Source: Paulinella micropora | Taxonomy: Eukaryota; Cercozoa; Imbricatea; Euglyphida | Direction of reading: 5' to 3' | Length of the DNA stretch: 64,000 bases | NCBI GenBank assembly: GCA_009731375.1 | Contig: BJOX01000327.1 | Coordinates: forward strand, 279,028-343,027 | Shown: positions 56,414 through 64,000 of the stretch, piece after piece | How the letters are laid out: each line of letters starts with the position of its first letter | Numbering within the stretch: position 1 is the stretch's first letter | Translations under genes and position numbers: made by a program | Notes under the pieces: generated by a model | What the model saw: the letters and a program-made list of their open reading frames with translations, nothing else | The model's database searches: none | Told to the model about the DNA's origin: nothing

Positions 56414-56749
56414 TTAAGAAACATTTTTCAACATCATTATTTTTTCTTTCTTAGCACCACCAGAAGATTGATTATATACTTTTACACTCACACTGCTTGA
56501 TTTCTTACCTTTCCCTTTCTTAGGTTTCGGTTCTTCTTCTTCACTACTCTCGCTTTCACTTTCTTCACTCTCTGGCTCTTGGTTCTTACTCTTCTTCTTT
56601 TCTCTCTTAGTTTCCGCTTTCGCTCTTTTGATTTTCATGTTAGCCATCTTTTCTGCGATCAGGTCAGTAAAATCAACCTCATCCTCACTATCACTGCTCT
56701 GCTCTGGTGTGTCATCTTGGTCCTTCTCATTAATGATATCGTTAGCCAC
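56414..56749 (-). CDS. Acidic/basic low-complexity protein
   Basis: 111 residues: acidic start (DQDDTPEQSSDSEDEVDF), Lys-rich middle, Ser/Glu tract, basic end. The stop is five bases from that of the SAP-like gene. The ATG at 56749 lies inside the end of the next frame, with a one-base shift, so 56414-56925 may be one gene with a frame break. Looks like a virion core or scaffold protein; no family. Confidence 0.5.
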   Translation of the reverse strand: MANDIINEKDQDDTPEQSSDSEDEVDFTDLIAEKMANMKIKRAKAETKREKKKSKNQEPESEESESESSEEEEPKPKKGKGKKSSSVSVKVYNQSSGGAKKEKIMMLKNVS

Positions 56750-56925
56750 ATTTTATTTTCTATCTCTGCCAATCTTCGTTCCATATCTTCATCTTCACTT
56801 TTGACCGCATTTCGGTATTGTTCCAAAACCTTTTTGGCATGTTCAATTTTTCGTTGTTTCGCTTTCGCTTTTATTCCTTCCACAGCACTTCCCCAGTTCT
56901 TACGACTTGCTTCGGGAGACGGCAT
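56659..56925 (-). CDS. Charged helical protein, overlapping its neighbour
   Basis: 88 residues: MPSPEASRKNWGSAVEGIKA at the start, then a helix RKIEHAKKVLEQYRNAV. The last 30 residues, after ENKMW, look out of frame relative to the acidic gene, which supports a break there. Divergent from the fibre gene with a 59-base AT-rich spacer. Confidence 0.5.
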   Translation of the reverse strand: MPSPEASRKNWGSAVEGIKAKAKQRKIEHAKKVLEQYRNAVKSEDEDMERRLAEIENKMWLTISLMRRTKMTHQSRAVIVRMRLILLT

Positions 56926-56984
56926 TTATACTAAGATTATTATATTTTAGTATTTTTTAAATAAATAAATAAATAAATAATATA

Positions 56985-59900
56985 ATGTCCCAATATAAAT
57001 CATTACTTGGCCTTAATGAGTTGGCTGTTGATAGTCTAAACATACTTAACTTAGACTTAACGAACACAAACATAGTCGGTCTTAATACAGACAGAGTGCC
57101 AGAAGATTCCGACCCCGTAAATCTTTATTACACTGACGACCGATTTGATACACGACTGGCTACCAAAAGCACCGCGGATATTAAAGAAGGACTTAATTAT
57201 TATTGGACTTATAACCGCTTTGACACACGGCTCGCTTTAAAATCAACAACTGACCTAAAAGAAGGACTTAATTATTATTGGACTGATAACCGCTTTGACA
57301 CACGTCTAGCTTTAAAATCAACTACGGATATCAAAGAAGGAAGCCGTTTATACTACACAGAGCAACGAGTAAGGGATAATGATGAAGTCAAAGCCTCAAC
57401 TCAACACAGAAGCAATACTTCCAATCCGCACCAAACCAGTTTATATAATTTGATTGACACAAACATATTTGCACAAGCAAGCGGACAATACTTAACTTAC
57501 AACGATGTAGAAGGTAAATGGAAGGATACAGCCCTTGGTTCAATTGATACACTTTCAGATGTGGTTATAACCGCACCAATAGCAATGAATAGTTATCTAA
57601 CATATAATTCAATAAACTGGGTAAATAAAACATTTCCGATAAATGTTGATGAAACAGGCAACATTAGTATGGGAAGGAAGAATATAACAGGAGTTAATTT
57701 ACTAAATGACAAAGGTGTTGATGAATGGATATTTGAGCATAATGATAATAATAATAAGGTGTCAGCAGCTGGAAGTATAGACTCACATAGCGATGTGACA
57801 ATATCAGGCTTCCTGCAGATAATCAACTGATTATGTATAGCACGGGGCAATGGAGAAACACCACACCACCCTTTCTTAGATTAGACGGCACAGCCAGTAT
57901 GACGGGGGCACTAAATATGAATAGTTATGCTATTTCAGGGGCTTCTACATATAATGGAATTAATCTCGCTAATCTCGCAGTTGATGGTTCGGTGGTCAAA
58001 CTAAGAGGAGACCAAACCATAGGAGGAATAAAAACGTTTAGCAGTATAATAAATGCAAGTGCGGGGATTGATATGAAAAGCCAAAGCATAACAAATGTTA
58101 ATCTTGTTGATGGTGTTGATGTTTCTACTCTTGACACTTCTGTCGTTAAACTAACAGGAGACCAAACCATAGCAGGGAATAAAAAATTTACATCAACTTT
58201 AGAAGTAAGTGGTTCGTCCAATCATTCTACTTTTGACGGCATCGGCATAGCCTTTGATACAAAAATAGGAATGATTGCAGCACAAAAAACAGCAACAGCG
58301 ACTTGGTATCCGATACAAATAACGGGTTCGTATGTTGAGTTATATTCAGGTAATACTTTAATTATAACCGCAACTGGAACAACATTAAGTTTGAATAACA
58401 ACAAAATAACAAACGTAGCCACACCATCAGCAACAACGGACGGAGCAAGCAAAAGTTATGTGGATACAAAAGACGGGCAAAATGTGAAATTAACAGGAAA
58501 CCAAACAATAGCAGGAATCAAGACATTTAGCAGTGGTCTTGAAATAACAGGAAATTCAACGAATGCGACAACAAAAGGAACATTCGTGGTTTTTAACTCC
58601 ACAGCCAATATAGGAACTATCGGATGCCTTGATATGGGCACGGGCGTAAATTATAACTTTGAAATAAATGCCAAAAAAATAAAAACTGCAACATATTACA
58701 ACTTTGAAATTTCTGCGAAAAAAATAAGTTTTATTATTGACGGGACGATTGTCGGTTGGGTAAATGCTTCGGGGCTAGATTGTAATAGTAGCAAAATAGC
58801 CAACCTTGGAACTCCGACATTAGCGACCGATGGCGCGACAAAAGGGTATGCGGACACATTGGACGGGCAAAATGTAAAACTAACAGGAGACCAAACAATA
58901 ACAGGAATTAAAACATTCAACGGGACAAGCACTGTGATAAAATATCTAACTTTAACGAACAATGCCGATTTTAATAATCAAACTATCACAAATGGTGGAA
59001 ATATAACATATAATGGGGCGAGCATATTAAACCAAAATGGAGGAGATATATTCTTTTCACAGACATCAGGTGATTACCAATATTTCTTATTTACTCTAAA
59101 TACTGCTACAAGCGGAACCGCGAACCAAAGGGGTTATGTATTTACGAATGTAGCATTTGATGCAAAAGGAGCAGGACTTTATATTTCAAAACTTTTGGAT
59201 AATAAAAGTGCTTCATCTGAAATTGTCCGTTTTAACAATGCTGGCGGTATGCGGTTTTATGGTGCTTTGGATATGAACTCAAACAACATAACAAGTGCTG
59301 GAACAATAACGGGAACTACATTAACGGCAACTGCTGGCATGACTACAACTACATTAACGGCGAGCGGATTAATAACGGCAAATGCTGGTATATCAACAAC
59401 AACATTAACAACAAGCGACAATATAGTAGTAGGTGCTGGAAAAAGTGTTTTCATAGATAGGTCAGGATATACAAACACAAACAACAAATTAGTTTTGTGG
59501 GATGGTGGAACAGGCTCCACGACTGCTTTTAATGGATTTGGTATTAAACTAGACACAATGATGTACAATGTTAATGCTACAACAGATAATAACAGATTTT
59601 ACTATGGTGCCACAAATGAGTTATTCTAATTGGTAATGCGGGAATTACTGCTTCAAAGGCAATAACTGCAAATGCGGGTATATCTGTTTTTAATAGCACA
59701 GTCGACATACGCGGGGAAGCACGAAGTGGGTCTCATGCTACACCAGTCGGGTTATATGTCACAGCCAATCTTGGAGCACCTTCTGCTGGTGTTGAATTCA
59801 GACACAGCAACGGGACACAGGGAGTTGGTTTTGGTTATAATTCAATATATGCTACAGGAAGCAGTACTAATCAGGACTTAAATTTTTATGCGAGGGGGAC

Positions 59901-60532
59901 TGGTGTAATCTATGCTCAGAGTGATACAAGCATGACGACAGCATCCAGCGGATTTTTAACATTAAGAAAAAGACCACAAAATACGACCAACCCACAAATA
60001 TTTATGAAAGCAGGAGACTCATCAGGTTATGCGGTGGTAATGAATACAGGTGGATTATTACATGCTTGGTCGACTTCATTATCAAATGGTGAAAACAATA
60101 CAGGATATGTTTTTATTGCAGCAGGAGCGAATGTTTGGTCTTCTGGTTCAGACAGGAGATTAAAATCAGATATTAAAACATTAGACTGTGAGGGATGTTG
60201 TGAGAAACTTATGAAAATAAACTGCAGTTCATATTATTTGAAATCAGACGAAAAGAAACAGAAAAAGAACCACGGATTTATTGCGGATGAAGTAAAAAAA
60301 ATATTTCCAGAATTTGTGTCTGAAAGTGGACTAAAGTCAGATGATGGAAAAAGGAAATTATGAAGGTATATCATACACGGACTTCATACCAATACTGGTT
60401 AGTGCTTTTCAACACATGGCGGAAAAGGTAGTTAATTTAGAAAAAGAAAATAAAAATCTTATGAATATGCTACAAGACCAAGCAAATCAATTAGCAGAAA
60501 TCAGAGTGGCCGTTCTTGATAATGTCAAATAA
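56985..60532 (+). CDS. Long trimeric-fibre protein with C-terminal S74-type chaperone, three frame breaks
   Basis: About 1,180 codons over four frames (56985-57830, 57833-59629, 59632-60363, 60341-60532). The head MSQYKSLLGLNELAVDSLNI is followed by four repeats of the type TDNRFDTRLALKSTTDIKEG. The shaft has at least four repeats of the type VKLTGDQTIAGIKTFSS (57,990-58,920), as in phage tail fibres, and a Thr/Ala-rich stretch with TTTLTASG units. The C terminus has SGSDRRLKSDIKTLD, HGFIADEVKKIFPEFV and YEGISYTDFIPILVSAFQ, the full signature of the intramolecular chaperone/peptidase S74 domain that trimerises and then cleaves itself off (Ser and Lys of SDRRLK). Breaks lie at about 57,825, 59,628 and 60,350. 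It would be the receptor-binding fibre. ATG follows AATATA. Confidence 0.9.
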
Positions 60533-60875
60533 TACAACCAGACTTCACAGACCCCCGCCTATTATGGATATGGATGGCGAACTAACTCCCGAATTAAAGT
60601 CTCGTGTTCTTGAAGTAGAACTAAAGACTGAGGAAAAAAAAATAGAGCACGAATTGGAAGATAACTGGAATTGTTGTTGTATAAAAAACAGACCGACAGA
60701 CAGCCGACTTATTAAATACTTATTTCAAATGGGTATCATTATTGCCATTATAACCCTTTGTATCGTGAGGCTATCTGAAAAGAACTTGCCGTGCGAGGTT
60801 GCTAATACTTATGTCGGAATTTTGACCTTACTCATAGGAATTTGCCTTCCATCGCCTTCTAGTTCAAAGAAATGA
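60522..60875 (+). CDS. Small membrane protein
   Basis: 117 residues starting MSNNTTRLHRPPP, overlapping the fibre end by 11 bases. An acidic helical part and a CCC triplet (NWNCCCIKN) precede two hydrophobic segments (MGIIIAIITLCIV and NTYVGILTLLIGICL). It is likely a virion or host-membrane protein; no family. Translational coupling with the fibre gene is possible. Confidence 0.65.
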   Translation: MSNNTTRLHRPPPIMDMDGELTPELKSRVLEVELKTEEKKIEHELEDNWNCCCIKNRPTDSRLIKYLFQMGIIIAIITLCIVRLSEKNLPCEVANTYVGILTLLIGICLPSPSSSKK

Positions 60876-61127
60876 ACACTCGTATAAATGTATTTTATAC
60901 CAAGAACTATCGCTGGCACAGATTAAAGGAATGGCTTCATCAAAACTAACACACCAATCACTCATAGGCTTATACACACATTTAAATTTTGTTTCTATGC
61001 CTTTCTGAATACAATAAGCACAACTCTCATTTTTTTTCTCACTGACCCGTGAGTAAAAGCCGCAGGCAGTCCGAGCAGAAATATTAATTAATAAAAAATT
61101 TATTAGCACTAATATAGAGTACATCAT
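60864..61127 (-). CDS. Cys-rich protein with signal peptide
   Basis: 87 residues: the head MMYSILVLINFLLINISART is a good signal peptide; the mature part has eight Cys (ESCAYCIQKG, KFKCVYKPMSDWCVSF, PLICASDSS and YECSF), reminiscent of small disulphide-rich PSI-like domains. Its 3' end overlaps the membrane gene, and its start codon overlaps that of the next + gene (CATG). Probably secreted or in the ER lumen. I am not certain it is expressed. Confidence 0.5.
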   Translation of the reverse strand: MMYSILVLINFLLINISARTACGFYSRVSEKKNESCAYCIQKGIETKFKCVYKPMSDWCVSFDEAIPLICASDSSWYKIHLYECSFL

Positions 61128-61488
61128 GGCTGACTATAAATACCAAAAGATTATTTTTCTGAGCAATGATTTTGCTGGAGGAAGCAAAACATTTAATAAA
61201 AATATCCTAATGTCATTCACACCAACCAAAATGAATGTTAAGTTTATTCATTATACGAACGACCAGACGGAAACTAAAACCAGAATTCTTTATATGGACA
61301 GAATTGGAATTATCGGCACATTCGCTGATAGTAATATAGCAAACATTTCAAATCTCGGTTATAATTTGGGTGTTGTCGGATGGACTGACGGACAATATAC
61401 ATTTAAAGTCCTTGAAACCGACAGCGGAAATATTGATACAGGAAATTTAGCGGGAAGAATTGTTGTGTGTTTGGAATTCGTTGCGTAG
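61126..61488 (+). CDS. Small beta-rich protein, possible minor capsid or spike
   Basis: 120 residues: ADYKYQKIIFLSNDFAGGSK, later RIVVCLEFVA at the end. Alternating hydrophobic pattern suggests a jelly-roll or C1q-like sandwich. Lies between fibre genes and the ATPase in the structural block. AATATAG box 18 bases before the ATG. Confidence 0.5.
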   Translation: MADYKYQKIIFLSNDFAGGSKTFNKNILMSFTPTKMNVKFIHYTNDQTETKTRILYMDRIGIIGTFADSNIANISNLGYNLGVVGWTDGQYTFKVLETDSGNIDTGNLAGRIVVCLEFVA

Positions 61489-61496
61489 CAAGAATG

Positions 61497-61516
61497 TATG
61501 AATTTAGAAATTCATA
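61497..61516. terminator. Perfect 9-bp stem hairpin
   Basis: TATGAATTT-AG-AAATTCATA, nine bases after the stop of the 61126 gene. Confidence 0.45.
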
Positions 61517-61540
61517 ACTATTCCTCGCTTAGAATATAGG

Positions 61541-62356
61541 ATGCAAAAAATCAATAATGTCAAGGTGAAGCCTGTAAAACAAGAGGGTGATGGAAACAAA
61601 AAGGCCAAGAGTTATAAATTATTCAATGAGCCGTATTCAAATATATTTCTACTCGCCCGTAAGAAGAGCGGGAAAACGACAGCACTCTTTGAAATACTGA
61701 AACGGGCTACAGACAGAAAAACCCGTATTGTCATTATTGCTTCAACAATTCACAAGGACTACATTTATAAAGCAATGGTAAAGCACTTTAAGAACAGAGG
61801 CAACCCGATGGCAATATATACCTTTCTTAAATCAGATGGTGTAAATGTCATTGATTATGAGTTAGACAAACTGAACAGACAGGACGAGCAACACGAAGGA
61901 GAAGTAAAACAGGACAAAGAGGAAATAGAGAAACCACAATTTTTATACTTTGGAAAGGAAGAAAAAAAGAAAACTACAGAACAAAAAGAACGACCCAGCA
62001 AGTATATTTCGCCAGAGGTTGTTTTTGTTTTGGATGATTTAGGGAGTGGATTAAGAGACAAGTCCGTAAGTGATTTGTTAAAAAAGAACAGACACTATAA
62101 ATCAAAGGTGATTATGTCAAGCCAGTATCTGAACGACCTACGGCCAGAAGCCATTAAGCAGTTAGATTATTTATTAATCTTTCCGGGTCAGTCTCAGGAT
62201 AAAATGGAACTCGTGTATAAACACTTAGACTTATCTTTTGACTTTGATTATTTTCTCCAAAAATATCACGAGGCTACAAAGGAACGATTTAATTTTCTTT
62301 ATGTCTCAAGTGTTGATGACGAGTTAAGAAAATTTTTTGCTTACCGCCTGAAATAA
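61541..62356 (+). CDS. FtsK/HerA-type genome packaging ATPase
   Basis: 271 residues. Walker A: FLLARKKSGKTTALFEIL (about residues 36-53). Walker B: VVFVLDDLGSG. A sensor-like stretch KVIMSSQYLNDL follows (about 200). This is the size and motif order of the A32-like packaging ATPase of Polintons, virophages and NCLDV, which pumps viral DNA into the capsid. A Lys/Glu-rich insert (residues 115-150) lies between the Walker boxes. The upstream box AATATAGG ends at the ATG. Confidence 0.92.
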   Translation: MQKINNVKVKPVKQEGDGNKKAKSYKLFNEPYSNIFLLARKKSGKTTALFEILKRATDRKTRIVIIASTIHKDYIYKAMVKHFKNRGNPMAIYTFLKSDGVNVIDYELDKLNRQDEQHEGEVKQDKEEIEKPQFLYFGKEEKKKTTEQKERPSKYISPEVVFVLDDLGSGLRDKSVSDLLKKNRHYKSKVIMSSQYLNDLRPEAIKQLDYLLIFPGQSQDKMELVYKHLDLSFDFDYFLQKYHEATKERFNFLYVSSVDDELRKFFAYRLK

Positions 62357-62372
62357 TGATATTTATCAACTA

Positions 62373-62426
62373 CACTCTCATTCTCGTTTGTTGATAAACA
62401 TCGTGAAAAAGTAAAAAACGATGTTT
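62373..62426. terminator. Overlapping hairpins after the ATPase gene
   Basis: TTATCAAC...GTTGATAA (62373-62397) and AAACATCG...CGATGTTT (62396-62426). They share two bases, so only one can form fully at a time. Confidence 0.5.
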
Positions 62427-62500
62427 TATGAAACCGCGTAGCGGGTGAATAAAATATCAAATAATATTTTTATATAATTTTTTTTTTTAATGTATATTAT

Positions 62501-62812
62501 ATGCCAGTATCGCCAGTGATAATTTCACAACCATCAGGATATAACATCGGATACAATCCATCAATGCCACAGAAGGGAGGAAAAAAGAAAACCNNNNNNN
62601 NNNGATGTGGGCAAAAGGGAGGAAAGATTAACTGGGCTAAGGTCGGAAAAACGGCCTTGGCTGTTAATAAATTCCTTCGCGATAATAAGGTAATCTCTAG
62701 AACTGCTGGGGCATTGAGTAGCATTGGGGTGCCTTACGCAGGTAGTGTTAGTGCTACAGCATCAAAACTCGGATATGGTAAGCAACGAGGAGGTGCTGTA
62801 AAGTTTCATTAA
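62501..62812 (+). CDS. pVI-like minor capsid/core protein, small N gap inside
   Basis: About 103 residues with a 10-N gap (62594-62603). N-terminal part MPVSPVIISQPSGYNIGYNP; C-terminal part WAKVGKTALAVNKFLRDNKV, then Ala/Gly-rich GVPYAGSVSATASKLGYGKQ and RGGAVKFH. A helix with Lys followed by a Gly-Gly/Arg-Gly-Gly tail is usual for the small basic virion protein (adenovirus pVI/pX-like) of Polintons and virophages, with GG sites fit for the maturation protease. ATG follows GTATATTAT. Confidence 0.72.
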   Translation: MPVSPVIISQPSGYNIGYNPSMPQKGGKKKTXXXXCGQKGGKINWAKVGKTALAVNKFLRDNKVISRTAGALSSIGVPYAGSVSATASKLGYGKQRGGAVKFH

Positions 62813-62838
62813 ATGATGATATTTGTTTGGAGGGGTTT

Positions 62839-62860
62839 GGAAAGGGACAAAGTCCCTTCC
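62839..62860. terminator. Hairpin after the pVI-like gene
   Basis: GGAAAGGGAC-AA-GTCCCTTCC, stem of nine to ten pairs, 27 bases after the stop. Confidence 0.5.
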
Positions 62861-62923
62861 ATAAACATCGTAAAACCGATTTATTTTTTCCTAAAATAAA
62901 AAAAATAGATGTTTTAGAATATA

Positions 62924-62941
62924 GATTCAGCTAGCTGAATC
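62924..62941. other. Perfect 18-bp palindrome
   Basis: GATTCAGCTAGCTGAATC, just before the next gene. It could be a protein-binding operator or part of an RNA hairpin. Confidence 0.4.
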
Positions 62942-62952
62942 GATAGCGGGGA

Positions 62953-64000
62953 ATGCGAAGCATGAAGCGCAATTCTAAAATATCAAAGGCAAAAGTCCGT
63001 CCACCTAGGGTTTATAGGAATAAGAGCNNNNNNNNNNNNNNNNNNNNNNNNNNNNNNNNNNNNNNNNNNNNNNNNNNNNNNNNNNNNNNNNNNNNNNNNN
63101 NNNNNNNNNNNNNNNNNNNNNNNNNNNNNNNNNNNNNNNNNNNNNNNNNNNNNNNNNNNNNNNNNNNNNNNNNNNNNNNNNNNNNNNNNNNNNNNNNNNN
63201 NNNNNNNNNNNNNNNNNNNNNNNNNNNNNNNNNNNNNNNNNNNNNNNNNNNNNNNNNNNNNNNNNNNNNNNNNNNNNNNNNNNNNNNNNNNNNNNNNNNN
63301 NNNNNNNNNNNNNNNNNNNNNNNNNNNNNNNNNNNNNNNNNNNNNNNNNNNNNNNNNNNNNNNNNNNNNNNNNNNNNNNNNNNNNNNNNNNNNNNNNNNN
63401 NNNNNNNNNNNNNNNNNNNNNNNNNNNNNNNNNNNNNNNNNNNNNNNNNNNNNNNNNNNNNNNNNNNNNNNNNNNNNNNNNNNNNNNNNNNNNNNNNNNN
63501 NNNNNNNNNNNNNNNNNNNNNNNNNNNNNNNNNNNNNNNNNNNNNNNNNNNNNNNNNNNNNNNNNNNNNNNNNNNNNNNNNNNNNNNNNNNNNNNNNNNN
63601 NNNNNNNNNNNNNNNNNNNNNNNNNNNNNNNNNNNNNNNNNNNNNNNNNNNNNNNNNNNNNNNNNNNNNNNNNNNNNNNNNNNNNNNNNNNAAAGAGCAA
63701 TATGAGGAAGAAAAAAAGCAAAAGCAGAAAGATATTGAAACACTGAAATTAGCAGGATATACAGATAAGTTCATAAAAAAGATGAGTCGTAAAGACTTAC
63801 AAAAAGCCAGTCAAGATATTCAGACGGCTATAGCCACAGCGACATCTTTAGAGAAACAGAAAAAGTTAGCAGAAGAATATAAAGAAAACTTGAAAAGGAA
63901 GAAAAGAAAGCAGAAGAAAAGGGTAAGCATTTTGAACATTTACAAATTAATCAATTTTTAATATCAGCATTTTCAAAAACTTATCACCCAAACATTACTA
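62953..64000 (+). CDS. Lys/Glu-rich gene, cut by an N gap and running off the window
   Basis: Starts RSMKRNSKISKAKVRPPRVY (basic). After the gap 63028-63691 the text is helical and charged: LKLAGYTDKFIKKMSRKDLQ, then KKLAEEYKENLK. At about 63,895 the frame changes: one frame stops after INF at 63,957, while the neighbouring frame reads on with EKGKHFEHLQINQFLISAF to the end of the window. This gene occupies the place of the long N-terminal part of the maturation protease whose C-terminal domain opens the left block, so it is probably the protease gene of the second element, or a scaffold protein before it. Confidence 0.55.

Noticed and set aside
57925-59568. Several 60-100 codon frames on - under the fibre gene
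   Set aside because: Val/Pro/Leu-rich shadows of the repetitive fibre sequence.
59672-59881. 69-codon + frame MRVYLFLIAQ...
   Set aside because: Out-of-frame reading of the fibre; the neighbouring frame continues fibre-like sequence without stops from 59,632 to 60,363.

Overview
The window looks like nuclear DNA of a single-celled eukaryote (a protist or alga; I cannot name the lineage). Short GT-AG introns, two kinds of LTR retrotransposon and about 20 kb of microsatellites support this. It is a scaffold: about fifteen N gaps occur, several exactly 10 N long and many beside homopolymer or repeat runs, so single-base frame breaks may be real or assembly errors.

Left block (1-9,360): the second half of an integrated virus of the Polinton / Mavirus-like virophage / Polinton-like virus type. 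On + are an adenain-type maturation protease, a GIY-YIG nuclease, a likely major capsid protein and a second structural protein. Converging on - are two copies of a small ExoX-C/DUF3820-like domain, a protein-primed family B DNA polymerase with an OTU-like N-terminal domain (one frame break), a basic protein, a HIRAN protein and zinc-finger proteins. It ends with a 28-codon copy of the integrase C terminus and 41-bp repeats.

Middle (9,540-28,323): a decayed Ty1/copia element (about 9.7-17.06 kb), then a Ty3/gypsy element with near-identical LTRs (17,505-18,202 and 27,620-28,319) and a TCTT target-site duplication.

28.3-49 kb: mostly microsatellites. Scattered through them on the - strand are short exons of a leucine-rich-repeat (RNI-like) gene, with its stop at 29,463. 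Several exons sit in local arrays of 3-7 partial copies. A tRNA-derived SINE-like unit lies at 38,117. 49-53 kb: AT-rich DNA with a roughly 190-bp tandem repeat, then a multi-exon coiled-coil gene with an Arg/Ser tail on the - strand.

Right block (53,200-64,000): the first half of a second virus of the same type. It holds a broken repeat gene, a small spliced gene, an rve integrase, a SAP-like gene, a long trimeric-fibre gene with a C-terminal S74-type chaperone (three frame breaks), membrane and secreted-type proteins, the packaging ATPase, a pVI-like minor capsid protein, and a Lys/Glu-rich gene that runs off the end. The two blocks are complementary halves of one gene order. Together they encode integration (integrase), replication (pPolB), packaging (ATPase), capsid assembly and maturation (MCP, second capsid protein, pVI-like protein, protease) and host attachment (fibre). 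Many viral genes carry a TATATA-type box only a few bases before the start codon and hairpins after the stop, suggesting a compact transcription code of their own.
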